Source of the DNA: Streptosporangiaceae bacterium
Lineage (GTDB): Bacteria; Actinomycetota; Actinomycetes; Streptosporangiales; Streptosporangiaceae
Direction: 5' to 3'
DNA length: 64,000 nt
Assembly (NCBI GenBank): GCA_025964695.1
Contig: JAOPYK010000040.1
Span: 1 to 64,000 of the forward strand
Part shown: positions 32,763 to 40,638 of the stretch, in pieces
Position numbering within the stretch: position 1 is the first letter of the stretch
How the letters are laid out: each line of letters opens with the position of its first letter
Position numbers and translations under genes: made by a program
Notes under the pieces: model-generated
Database searches by the model: none
What the model was told of the DNA's origin: nothing
What the model saw: the letters and a program-made list of their open reading frames with translations, nothing else

Positions 32763-33785
32763 ATGCCAGCACAGCACCCGGCCACTACCGGCATCCCCAC
32801 CACCGCGGACGGGGTCCGGGAACGCGTGTCGACCATCGTGGACGCCACCTGGGCCGGCGCCACGGTCACCGTGCTCGACGCGCTGCCCGGCGGCACCTCC
32901 AGTCTGACCTACCTCGCCCGGCTGGCCGGCCCGGCGCCGGAGCGAGCGGTGGTGAAGATGGCGCCACCCGGGCTGGCGCCGGTGCGGAACCGGGATGTGC
33001 TCCGTCAGGCGCGCGTTCTGCGGGCACTGCGGGACGCGCCGGACGTGCCGGTCCCCGAGGTGTTCGTGGAGGATCCGGGGACGCCGCCGGAGGTTCCGCC
33101 GATGTTCCTGATGTCCTTCGTCGAGGGCGAATCGGTCGAGCCGGTGATCGAACCGGACACCGGCATCCCCGGAGAGGAGCTGCGGGCCAGGGCGCTCGGT
33201 GCGGCGCGGGCCCTGGCCGGGCTACAGGCCATCGATCCCGCCCCCCTCATGGAGCCCGCGATCACACCCGCAGAGGAGCTCGCCCGCTGGGACAAGGCGT
33301 TCGCCACCGTACCGGCGGGGCTGGCGCAGAGCGCCGGGCAATGTGGCGCGCGGCTGGCCGCGTGGACGCCCGAGCCGTCCGCGCCGGTGATCCAGCACGG
33401 TGACTGGCGGCTGGGCAACATGCTCTCCAACGGCCCGCGGGTCAACGCCGTGATCGACTGGGAGATCTGGGCGGTCGGCGACCCCCGGATGGACGTGGCG
33501 TGGTTCCTGCTGATGACCGACCCGGCGCACCCGAGCACGGTGGGCCTGCCGGCCGGGATGCCGTCCCCGGACGAGCTGCTCGACTGCTACGAACAGGCCG
33601 CCGGGCGCCGGGCGCGCGGTCTGGAGTGGTTCGAGGCCCTGGTGCGTTACAAGCAGGCGGCGGCCACCGCGCTGATCGCCAAGAACGCCCGGAAGCGGGG
33701 GGTCGAGTCGCCGATCCCCGACGCGGAGGGGCTCATCGGCACACTGCTGGACCAGGCGAGCGAGCGCCTCGCCAAGCGAGGGTGA
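32763..33785 (+). CDS. APH-family phosphotransferase-like protein
   Basis: A 340-residue protein of the aminoglycoside-phosphotransferase/choline-kinase fold. GAGGGAGAG precedes ATG 32763. The nucleotide lysine is in ERAVVKMAPPG, the catalytic loop is VIQHGDWRLGNML, and the metal-binding segment is VIDWEIWAVGDPRMDVAWFL. In actinobacteria this branch occurs again and again next to acyl-CoA dehydrogenases and SDR genes rather than antibiotic resistance. Its substrate there is unknown, but a hydroxyacyl or hydroxylated ring intermediate has been suggested for relatives with dehydrogenase fusions in eukaryotes (ACAD10/11). It is followed by a strong hairpin. Confidence 0.9.
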   Translation: MPAQHPATTGIPTTADGVRERVSTIVDATWAGATVTVLDALPGGTSSLTYLARLAGPAPERAVVKMAPPGLAPVRNRDVLRQARVLRALRDAPDVPVPEVFVEDPGTPPEVPPMFLMSFVEGESVEPVIEPDTGIPGEELRARALGAARALAGLQAIDPAPLMEPAITPAEELARWDKAFATVPAGLAQSAGQCGARLAAWTPEPSAPVIQHGDWRLGNMLSNGPRVNAVIDWEIWAVGDPRMDVAWFLLMTDPAHPSTVGLPAGMPSPDELLDCYEQAAGRRARGLEWFEALVRYKQAAATALIAKNARKRGVESPIPDAEGLIGTLLDQASERLAKRG

Positions 33786-33808
33786 CGAGCCGGGAATGAC
33801 AAGCCGCC

Positions 33809-33835
33809 GGGCCGGGCCCGGTGCGGGCCCGGCCC
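33809..33835. terminator. Strong bidirectional hairpin terminator
   Basis: GGGCCGGGCCCG (33809-33820) and CGGGCCCGGCCC (33824-33835) are perfect 12-bp complements around the loop GTG. It lies between the convergent APH gene and the truncated SDR. No T-tract. Confidence 0.75.
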
Positions 33836-33844
33836 TATCCGGCC

Positions 33845-34090
33845 TCACCGGACCATGAGGACCCCGCCGCCGACGGGGAAGAGCTGCCCGGTGATGAAAC
33901 GGGAGCCGGTACCGGCGAGGAAGCGGAGCAGCGGCACCAGGTCGCGGTCGACCTCGCCGAGCCTTCCGTCGATGGGCATGACCGCCGTCAGCTGGGCGTC
34001 GTGGGCGGCGAGCTGCTCGGCCGTCATGCTCCCGCCGGTGACGAGGATGCGGCGTCCGGTGAGAGAACCGTCGGTCATGTAGAGGCCCAT
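33845..34090 (-). pseudogene. SDR gene remnant with large in-frame internal deletion
   Basis: An 81-codon frame that starts as an SDR (MTDGSLTGRRILVTGGS, the glycine motif cut after TGG) and continues directly with an SDR C-terminus (LLRFLAGTGSRFITGQLFPVGGG). The central roughly 170 residues with the NAD-binding remainder, the catalytic Ser and YxxxK are missing. ATG 34090 overlaps the stop of the intact SDR (TGATG), so it is still positioned for translation. It may be a dead gene or an expressed fragment. The same neighbourhood holds the decayed quinone oxidoreductase at 31423-31985. Confidence 0.7.
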
Positions 34091-34833
34091 CAGTAGAGGC
34101 CGCCGTCGACGCGGATCAGCGACCCGGTCGTGTAGCCGGACGCGTCGCTGGCGAGGTAGAGGGCGGTGGTCACGATCTCCTCGGGTCTGCCCGGCCGGCC
34201 GATCGCGCTGCGGATGCTCCTGCGATGTTCCGCCGGCCAGGCCTTGGCGATGTCGGTGAGGAAGGGGCCGGCCGAGATGGTGTTGACCCGTACGGTGGGT
34301 CCGTACTCCAGGGCGAACACGGTGGTGAGCGCGTTCAGGGCGGCTTTCGATCCGGAGTAGGGTCCCAGGTTGGCCTGCGGCATGATCGCCCCGGATGAGG
34401 ACACGTTGATGATCGACCCGCCGCCCGCGTCCGCCATCCGCCGCCCGACGATGGCGGAGAGGCGGAACGGTCCCTTGAAGTTCACTCCGACGATCTTGTC
34501 GAAGAGCTCCTCGCTGGTCTCCGCGGACGAGGGCGCCAGCGGCGACATGCCGGCGTTGTTGACCAGGATGTCCACCCGGCCGAATTCGGCGTAGGCGACG
34601 TCGGCCAGCCGGTCGAGATCCGGCCAGTGGGCGACGTGCGCCGCGACCGGCAACGCCCGGCGTCCCAGCTTGCGAACCTCCTGCGCCGCGGCCTCGCAGG
34701 CATCCAGCTTGCGGCTGGTGATGACCACGTCCGCGCCGGCGGCGGCGAAGGCGCGCACCATCTCCAGGCCGAGCCCTCGGCTGCCTCCCGTCACCAGGGC
34801 GACCTTGCCGGTGAGATCGAACAGATCGGTCAT
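34090..34833 (-). CDS. SDR family oxidoreductase
   Basis: A 247-residue classical short-chain dehydrogenase. GGAGGTGCC precedes ATG 34833, which overlaps the upstream dehydrogenase stop (ATGA). TGGSRGLG binds the nucleotide, NNAG is at about 92-95, the catalytic Ser is in IINVSSSGA, and the active site YSGSK follows. Arg41 in TSRK after the second strand hints at NADP preference. It probably oxidises a 3-hydroxyacyl-CoA or a ring alcohol made by the neighbouring hydratases. It is followed by the SDR remnant in the same operon. Confidence 0.93.
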   Translation of the reverse strand: MTDLFDLTGKVALVTGGSRGLGLEMVRAFAAAGADVVITSRKLDACEAAAQEVRKLGRRALPVAAHVAHWPDLDRLADVAYAEFGRVDILVNNAGMSPLAPSSAETSEELFDKIVGVNFKGPFRLSAIVGRRMADAGGGSIINVSSSGAIMPQANLGPYSGSKAALNALTTVFALEYGPTVRVNTISAGPFLTDIAKAWPAEHRRSIRSAIGRPGRPEEIVTTALYLASDASGYTTGSLIRVDGGLY

Positions 34834-36140
34834 GCCGGCACCTCCGCGGACCGCGAGAGGATCTCCTCGTAGCGGCGGCGGGCCGCCTCCCGTCTGGGCG
34901 GTAGATGCTCACTGGGGAACAGGCCCTCCGCGGGCCGGTACCGCTTGAGCAGTTGCTTGGCGACGGTCGTGCGGTGCACCTCGGTGGGGCCGTCGGCGAG
35001 CGCGAGCGCCGGCACGGCCATCCACATGCGGGCCAGCGGCAGCTCGTTGGTCGTGCCCAGCGAGCCGTGGACGTGCAGGGCGCGCTGGACGATATCGTGG
35101 TAGATCTTCGCCATCGCCACCTTGCACATCGCGATCTGCGTACGCGCCGCACCGTGCGGCTGGGTGTCGATGATCCAGGCCGTGTGCAGCACTAGCAGGC
35201 GGTACTGCTGGAGTTCGATCCACGAGTCCGCGATGAAGGACTGGACGGCCTGCTTGTCGGCCAGCGGGGTGCCCTGGGTCCGCCGGCTGAGCGCACGCTC
35301 GCACATCATGTCGAAAGCTCGTGCGCACTGGCCGACGGTGCGCATGGCGTGGTGCACCCGGCCGCCGCCCAGCCGGGCCTGCGCGACCCGGAAGCCCTCG
35401 CCCGGCCCGCCGAGCATCGCGTCCAGCGGCACCCGCACCCGCTCGTAACGGACGTAGCCGTGGATGCCCTCATCGAGCTCGTCCCGCTCGTCCATGGTGG
35501 AGACGTTGCGGAGGATCTCGATGCCGGGAGTCTCCGCCGGCACGACGAACATCGACATGCGCGACTGCGGTGCCGCGTCGGGGTCGGTCACCGCCATGAC
35601 GATGAAGAACGCGGCGTAGCGGGCGTTGGAGGAGAACCACTTCTCCCCGTCGATGACCCATGCGTCGCCGTCGCGCCAGGCACGGCAGACGAACTCCTTC
35701 GGGTCGGCGCCGGCTTGGGGCTCGGTCATGGAGAAGCAGGAGACGATCTCGCCGTCGAGCAGCGGCCGAAGGTAGCGCTCCTTCTGCTCCGGGGTGCCGA
35801 ACATCGCGAGGATCTCGGCGTTGCCGGTGTCGGGAGCCGCTGTGCCGAAGACCGTGGGTGCCCAGTACGAACGGCCCAGGATCTCGTTCATGTACGCCAG
35901 CTTCACCTGGCCATAGCCCGGGCCGCCGAGCTCCGGGCCCAGATGGCACGCCCACAACTCGTGCTTGCGGACCTCCTCCTGCAGCGGCCGCAGGATCGCG
36001 CGCGCCCGGTCGTTCCCGACGTCGTACGGATCGCCACCGTGCGGAAACAGCAGGTCCAGCGGCTCGACCTCCTCCCGGACGAACGTGGCCATCCAGTCGA
36101 GCCTCTCCTGGAACTCGGGTTCGATCGTGAAGTTCAGCAC
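34830..36140 (-). CDS. Acyl-CoA dehydrogenase (long FadE family, 436 aa)
   Basis: GTG 36140 with GAAGGGG upstream gives VLNFTIEPEFQERLDWM; the longer frame reads through the promoter. Motifs: CHLGPELGGPGYGQVKLAYMNE at about 74-95, CFSMTEPQAGADPKEF, GEKWFSSNARYA, and the C-terminal HVHGSLGTTNELPLARMW, then LADGPTEVHRTTVAKQLL with Glu. This is the long branch that in animals is ACAD10/ACAD11 and that in bacteria is usually found with APH-like and SDR proteins. Both are neighbours here, so these three genes likely form one functional unit. Confidence 0.93.
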   Translation of the reverse strand: MLNFTIEPEFQERLDWMATFVREEVEPLDLLFPHGGDPYDVGNDRARAILRPLQEEVRKHELWACHLGPELGGPGYGQVKLAYMNEILGRSYWAPTVFGTAAPDTGNAEILAMFGTPEQKERYLRPLLDGEIVSCFSMTEPQAGADPKEFVCRAWRDGDAWVIDGEKWFSSNARYAAFFIVMAVTDPDAAPQSRMSMFVVPAETPGIEILRNVSTMDERDELDEGIHGYVRYERVRVPLDAMLGGPGEGFRVAQARLGGGRVHHAMRTVGQCARAFDMMCERALSRRTQGTPLADKQAVQSFIADSWIELQQYRLLVLHTAWIIDTQPHGAARTQIAMCKVAMAKIYHDIVQRALHVHGSLGTTNELPLARMWMAVPALALADGPTEVHRTTVAKQLLKRYRPAEGLFPSEHLPPRREAARRRYEEILSRSAEVPA

Positions 36141-36242
36141 GTGCGGCCCCTTCGCTGTCGTGACACACCAAGCGGTGGTGGTCGGTCCTCTCCGGCCCTG
36201 CCGGCCAGCGTCCAGCACGGCGTCCCGGAAATCAAGAATGGC

Positions 36243-36253
36243 ATTCTGAGAAC
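36243..36253. promoter_or_regulatory. TTCTGAGAA site in the divergent TetR/dehydrogenase promoter
   Basis: ATTCTGAGAAC lies between the dehydrogenase GTG (36140) and the TetR gene. It matches the right half of the 32028-32052 inverted repeat read in the opposite direction. Putative TetR operator for both directions. Confidence 0.55.
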
Positions 36254-36309
36254 ACGATACGGGTACCGTACACTGCATGACCGGCCCGCAGAGCGGAGGA
36301 GCAGACAGC

Positions 36310-36978
36310 GTGGACGAGTCCCTGGCGGCCCGGGCGGTACGCCGCCGGATCGCCGACCGTCAGGCGGCGGCCGAGAGCGAGGTCCGCAGGCTGCTCGACG
36401 CGGGCCTGGAGCTCATGCGGACCGATCCCACCGCCGCCCCGAAGGTCTCGGATCTCGTACGGCTGGCGGGAGTCTCCAACGACGCCTTCTACCGGGCCTT
36501 CCGCAGCAAGGACGACCTGATGGCCACGATCGTCGACGAGGGCGGCCGGCGGCTGCTCGGCTATGTCCGGCACCAGCGTGACAAATCCGCGGACCCGGCC
36601 GAGCAGTTGCGCCTCTGTCTGCGGGCGGTGCTGCAGCAGGCCGCGGATCCCGAGGTGGCGGCCACCTCCCGGGCGGTGCTGAGCAACGCCTCCCGGGCGC
36701 TGTGGGCCCGGGCGATCGCGCTCGTCGACCTCAAGCGGCAGATCGCTCTCATCATGGAGAAGCCCCTCGCCGGGCTCGGCAGCGCCGACCCCGGCCGTGA
36801 CGCCTTCCTGCTCTCCTGCGCGGTGTTCGGCGCGATGGAGCAGTTTCTCTGGTCAGAGCAGTCGCCGACGCCGGCGGAGTTCGACTTCCTCTGCGCGTGG
36901 GCGTTGCGCTCGGTCACGGTCGCCCGCGGCAGCCTCGGCGAGGAGTCACTGAAGGTGCCGGGGAGCGTCGATGGCTGA
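36310..36978 (+). CDS. TetR family regulator
   Basis: A 222-residue protein. GTG 36310 is preceded by GGAGGAG at good distance; ATG 36277 has no ribosome site but cannot be excluded. The helix-turn-helix is VSDLVRLAGVSNDAFYRAFRSKDDLMATIVDEGG, closely similar to that of the TetR at 32070 (the AGxSNxAFYRxFRxxDDL core is shared). It is divergent from the long dehydrogenase and its 3' end overlaps the next crotonase by eight bases, so it is cotranscribed with a structural gene. Confidence 0.9.
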   Translation: MDESLAARAVRRRIADRQAAAESEVRRLLDAGLELMRTDPTAAPKVSDLVRLAGVSNDAFYRAFRSKDDLMATIVDEGGRRLLGYVRHQRDKSADPAEQLRLCLRAVLQQAADPEVAATSRAVLSNASRALWARAIALVDLKRQIALIMEKPLAGLGSADPGRDAFLLSCAVFGAMEQFLWSEQSPTPAEFDFLCAWALRSVTVARGSLGEESLKVPGSVDG

Positions 36979-38062
36979 CGCCCCGTGCGTCTCGGTCACC
37001 GATCTGGCCGGTGGTGCCCTGGCCGGGCCGCAGCTGGATGCGACCGGGCAGGTACGCGAGCCGCTGCTGGCCGTGGACCTCGACGAGCACCTCGACGAGC
37101 ACCTCGACGCGGCGACGCTGGAGCGGGCACTCGCGCACATCCGCACCTGCGACCGGTTGCTGGTCGGCGTCGCGGGGCACGCGGTCGGGCCGCTGTCCCC
37201 GCACGCCGCGGAGCTGGCGCGTGCCCTGGATCTGACCCTGTCCGGCCCCTCCGTGGTGGCCGGACGCGAATGCGTCACCGTCGCCGACCCGCATCGGCAC
37301 CTCGCGACCCTGCACGCGGCGGCGGCGCGGAACCCGCAGGCGTCCGTGGTCCTCGGCGGCGTGCTCAGGACGGCTGAGTCGCTGCCGGTCCCCGCCGCAC
37401 TGGACGTCGAGTCGCTGGGCTACTCCACCCTGCTCGGCGGTACCGAGTTCCATCGCTGGCTGACGGCCCGTGGTCCGCGCCCCGAGCCTGCGTTCGTCGG
37501 CGATCCGGTGCTGGTCGACCGCCGCGACGACCACCTGCTGATCACGCTCAACCGGCCGGAGCGACGCAACGCCTACGGCCGCCAGGTGCGTGACGCCCTT
37601 GTCGAGGCGCTGCGGTTGGCGCTGCTGGACGACAGCATCGACCGGGTCGTGCTCGATGGGGCGGGGCCGTCTTTCTGCTCTGGCGGCGACCTCGACGAGT
37701 TCGGCACCACCCCTGACCTCGCGACCGCGCATCTGGTGCGCACCCGCGCCGGGGCGGGCCGGCTCGTAGCCGAACTCGCGGCCCGGATCGAGGTCCGCGT
37801 GCACGGCAGCTGCGTCGGAGCCGGCATCGAGCTTCCCGCCTTCGCCGGCACCCTGGTCGCCGACCCGGCGACCACATTCCGGCTGCCCGAACTGGGTATG
37901 GGACTGATCCCCGGCGCGGGCGGCACGGTCAGCATCCCCCGGCGGATCGGCCGCTGGCGGACGCTGTATCTCGCCCTGACCGGTGCGGCGGTCGACACGC
38001 GGACTTCGCTGGACTGGGGGCTGATCGATGAGGTGGCGCCGCATGAACAGTGGTCCGGATGA
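36971..38062 (+). CDS. Crotonase-family protein with an extra N-terminal domain
   Basis: A 363-residue protein, about 100 longer than usual. Residues from about 175 on form a canonical crotonase: LITLNRPERRNAYG, GPSFCSGGDLDEFG, VRVHGSCVGAGIELPAFAG, and FRLPELGMGLIPGAGGTVSIPRRIG with PE and Pro-GAGG intact. Residues 1 to about 165 (ALAHIRTCDRLLVGVAGHAVGP, LTLSGPSVVAGRECVTVA) look like a degenerate second crotonase or a related small alpha/beta domain with no catalytic motif. GGGAGCG precedes the ATG, which overlaps the TetR stop. Expected role: enoyl-CoA hydratase of the second sub-pathway. Confidence 0.87.
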   Translation: MADAPCVSVTDLAGGALAGPQLDATGQVREPLLAVDLDEHLDEHLDAATLERALAHIRTCDRLLVGVAGHAVGPLSPHAAELARALDLTLSGPSVVAGRECVTVADPHRHLATLHAAAARNPQASVVLGGVLRTAESLPVPAALDVESLGYSTLLGGTEFHRWLTARGPRPEPAFVGDPVLVDRRDDHLLITLNRPERRNAYGRQVRDALVEALRLALLDDSIDRVVLDGAGPSFCSGGDLDEFGTTPDLATAHLVRTRAGAGRLVAELAARIEVRVHGSCVGAGIELPAFAGTLVADPATTFRLPELGMGLIPGAGGTVSIPRRIGRWRTLYLALTGAAVDTRTSLDWGLIDEVAPHEQWSG

Positions 38063-38114
38063 GGCACCGGGGCGCAGATCGGCACACCCGGAAGGCGATG
38101 GGGAAGTGAGCACC

Positions 38115-38984
38115 ATGGAAGGTTCCCGGCTGGCCCGGTACGTACAAGATTGGCGGCCATCGGCCCGAATCTCGCACGACCTGATCTCCCCGGTCCCGGC
38201 CGCCGCGCTGGCGGGGCTGCTGGGCGGTCCGGACCGGGCCGTGCAGACCGGTGACCGGCTACCGGCCCTCTGGCATTGGCTCTACTTCCTGGAATGGCCC
38301 GCACAGGACGAGCTGGGCGCGGACGGGCACCCGGCCCAGGGGCACTTCCTTCCGCCGATCCCGAACCGGAAGCGCATGTTCGCGGGCGGCCGGCTGCACG
38401 TGCGGGCACCGATGCGGCTCGGCACCGCCGCCGAGCGCACGTCGGCCCTCGCCGGTGTCGAGGCGAAGGAGGGCCGGACCGGAGAGCTGCTGTTCGTGAC
38501 GGTACGGCATGAGATCCGGCAGGAGGGCGAGGTCCGGCTGGTCGAGGAGCAGGACCTGGTCTATCGCTCGGACGAGACGACCGTGGCCCAGCGGCCGCCG
38601 GAACCACGGCCGCAGGAGCCGGCCGCCTCGTCGTCACCCTGGCAGCGGCCGCTGACGGCCGATCCCGTACTGCTGTTCCGGTTCAGCGCGCTCACCGCCA
38701 ACGCGCACCGCATCCACTACGACCAGGCCTATGCCCGCGACGTGGAAGGGTACCCGGGGCTCGTGGTGCACGGTCCGCTGCTCGCCGTTCACATGACCGA
38801 ACTGGCCCGCCGCGATGCCCCCGACCGGCAGATCGGCTCTGTGCGCTACCGGCTGCGCCGCCCGGTGTTCGCCGGCGATCCGGTGCTGGTGACCGGTGAC
38901 CCCGCCGACGACGGCACGGCGCGCATGTCCGTCATCGGCGCCTCCGACCACGTCATGGCCGACGCGGAGGTGACCTTCGCCTGA
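38115..38984 (+). CDS. Double hot-dog (MaoC/HTD2-like) acyl-CoA hydratase
   Basis: A 289-residue protein with an N-terminal FAS1-type hot-dog domain (LWHWLYFLEWPAQDELGADGH, FLPPIPNRKRMFAGGRLHV split around residue 75) and a C-terminal hydratase hot-dog with FSALTANAHRIHYDQAYA and YPGLVVHGPLLA. This is the layout of mesaconyl-C4-CoA and itaconyl-CoA hydratases. ATG 38115 has GGGGAAG upstream; GTG 38106 is an alternative. It follows the crotonase closely and probably hydrates a branched or dicarboxylic enoyl-CoA. Last gene of the island. Confidence 0.88.
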   Translation: MEGSRLARYVQDWRPSARISHDLISPVPAAALAGLLGGPDRAVQTGDRLPALWHWLYFLEWPAQDELGADGHPAQGHFLPPIPNRKRMFAGGRLHVRAPMRLGTAAERTSALAGVEAKEGRTGELLFVTVRHEIRQEGEVRLVEEQDLVYRSDETTVAQRPPEPRPQEPAASSSPWQRPLTADPVLLFRFSALTANAHRIHYDQAYARDVEGYPGLVVHGPLLAVHMTELARRDAPDRQIGSVRYRLRRPVFAGDPVLVTGDPADDGTARMSVIGASDHVMADAEVTFA

Positions 38985-39156
38985 TCGCGCCCAATGGCGT
39001 GGGCATTCGGCACCTCGCCGGCCCCTCAAGCCCCATGGGTATCAGGGGTGCTACCTGCGGGGATTTGATTTCTCCGTTTCGCCACCTTTGCCATTGGTCA
39101 TGTACCAGGCTGGCTTCGGGGAACAGTGGGCCGCCTGCTTCCAGGAGGGGCTTACC

Positions 39157-40470
39157 GTGGACACAAGTGTGCCACCAGGGGTTTTGCCTCCGCTGCCCGG
39201 GGATCCGGCGGCCGTCGGGCCTTATCAAGTGCTGGGTCGGCTGGGCGTCGGCGGCATGGGCGTCGTCTACCTTGCCCGCGACACCTCCGGAGAGCTGATC
39301 GCCGTCAAGACGCTGCGCCGCTCGATCAGCGATGATCCTGAGTCGCGTTCACGTTTCCACGCGGAGGTGGTATATGGCCGCCGGGTCTCCTCGTCATGGA
39401 CGCCGAGTGTGCTGGCCGATGGCACGGACCGTTCCCAGCCCTACATCGTCACCGAGTACATCCCCGGGTCCTCGTTGTCGGAGTGGGTCCTGACCCAGGG
39501 CCCGCTCGACGGAGACCTCCTCAACGCGGTGGCGCTGGGCATGGCCGCGGCGCTGGCCGCCGTCCACCGGGCCGGTCTGGTCCACCGGGACCTGAAACCC
39601 GCCAACGTGCTGCTCTCTCCGGCCGGGCCGCGTGTAATCGACTTCGGGATCGCCAACGATCTGGATGCCCCCGGCGGGTTCACCCAGCAGGGCATGGTCA
39701 TGGGCAGTCCCGGCTGGGTGGCCCCGGAGCGGTTCGAGGGCCGACCGGCCACTCCCGCCTCCGACGTCTTCAGCTGGGGCTGTGTGACCGGGTTCGCGGC
39801 GCTGGGCCGCCATCCTTTCGGTTCGGGCCGGCCGGCCCAGATCCTGCAGGGCTATCCGGAGCTCGCGAGCCTTGAGGAGCCGCTGCGCGGCCTGGTGATG
39901 CTGTCCCTCGGGCGGGATCCGGCGGCCCGCCCACGCGCCGACGAACTGCTCAGGCTGCTGCTCGCCTCGCACGGCCGTGATTCCGCGACCGAGGCGGTCG
40001 CCGCCCTCTGGACCCCGTCCCACGACAGAGCGGACGACCCGGACGGTCCGACCAGCCCGCTACCGCGGCGGAGGAGGCGCGCCGGGCTGGCCGCCCTCGC
40101 GGTCGCCGCCGCGGCCGGGGCCATCGTCGCGATCGTGGGCCTGACCAGCGCCGCGACACCGGATCTCACCCGCCCAGGTGGAACCCATGGTGGTCGGATC
40201 CCATCCCACTCTTCGCCCGGTCGTTTCCCGAGAACCGGTTCCGGTACCGCGCCGCTCAGAGGTCCCGTCTCGCATCCCCTGGCACAACCTCCGGGCAGCG
40301 CGCGGTCACCATCGGCCCAAGTCACGGTCACCGTTTCCCCGGCCACCGCGGCTTCCCCGGCCACCCCGGCGTCGTCGTCGGCCACCCCGACCACGCAGAC
40401 ACCGATTGGCTGGCCAAAGCACGGCAAGAAGTCCCATCCCCCTCGGGGCCCGCACGGAAGCGGCTCCTAG
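39157..40470 (+). CDS. Membrane-anchored Ser/Thr protein kinase
   Basis: A 437-residue Hanks-type kinase. GTG 39157 follows AGGAGGGG. Gly-loop GRLGVGGMGVVYLARD at 27-42, ATP lysine Lys51, Glu70 in the C-helix region, HRDLKPAN at 143-150, DFG at 162-164, APE at 189-191: all catalytic residues are kept. A basic stop (PRRRRRAG) precedes one membrane helix at about 309-331. The outside part is a Pro/Ser/Thr-rich tail of about 105 residues with no PASTA repeats, likely flexible or glycosylated. It stands alone between two unrelated transcription units, so its target is unknown. Confidence 0.93.
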   Translation: MDTSVPPGVLPPLPGDPAAVGPYQVLGRLGVGGMGVVYLARDTSGELIAVKTLRRSISDDPESRSRFHAEVVYGRRVSSSWTPSVLADGTDRSQPYIVTEYIPGSSLSEWVLTQGPLDGDLLNAVALGMAAALAAVHRAGLVHRDLKPANVLLSPAGPRVIDFGIANDLDAPGGFTQQGMVMGSPGWVAPERFEGRPATPASDVFSWGCVTGFAALGRHPFGSGRPAQILQGYPELASLEEPLRGLVMLSLGRDPAARPRADELLRLLLASHGRDSATEAVAALWTPSHDRADDPDGPTSPLPRRRRRAGLAALAVAAAAGAIVAIVGLTSAATPDLTRPGGTHGGRIPSHSSPGRFPRTGSGTAPLRGPVSHPLAQPPGSARSPSAQVTVTVSPATAASPATPASSSATPTTQTPIGWPKHGKKSHPPRGPHGSGS

Positions 40471-40638
40471 CCCGATCTCAGGGCCGACAGGCACCTGACC
40501 AGCCCCCAACCCCGGTGAAGGAGCACCCGTGTCCACCGATACCGGGCGAGCCGACCGGCTACCGGGGTGCCCGGCACGGGAGTATGAGCGGGAGCGCCGA
40601 TTGTGCTCGATCGCCGGACGACGAACGGAACAGCTCGG

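Noticed and set aside
33845-35152. 435-codon minus-strand frame through the SDR and dehydrogenase genes
   Set aside because: Only its last 81 codons resemble a protein (the SDR remnant). The rest is an out-of-frame shadow of two well-supported genes.
1-38984. Classical cholesterol or other steroid degradation cluster
   Set aside because: Some families (FadE, FadD3-like, Ltp2-like, DUF35) recall it, but no HsaABCD, KshAB, KstD or Mce genes are present in the window. The specific claim is not supported.
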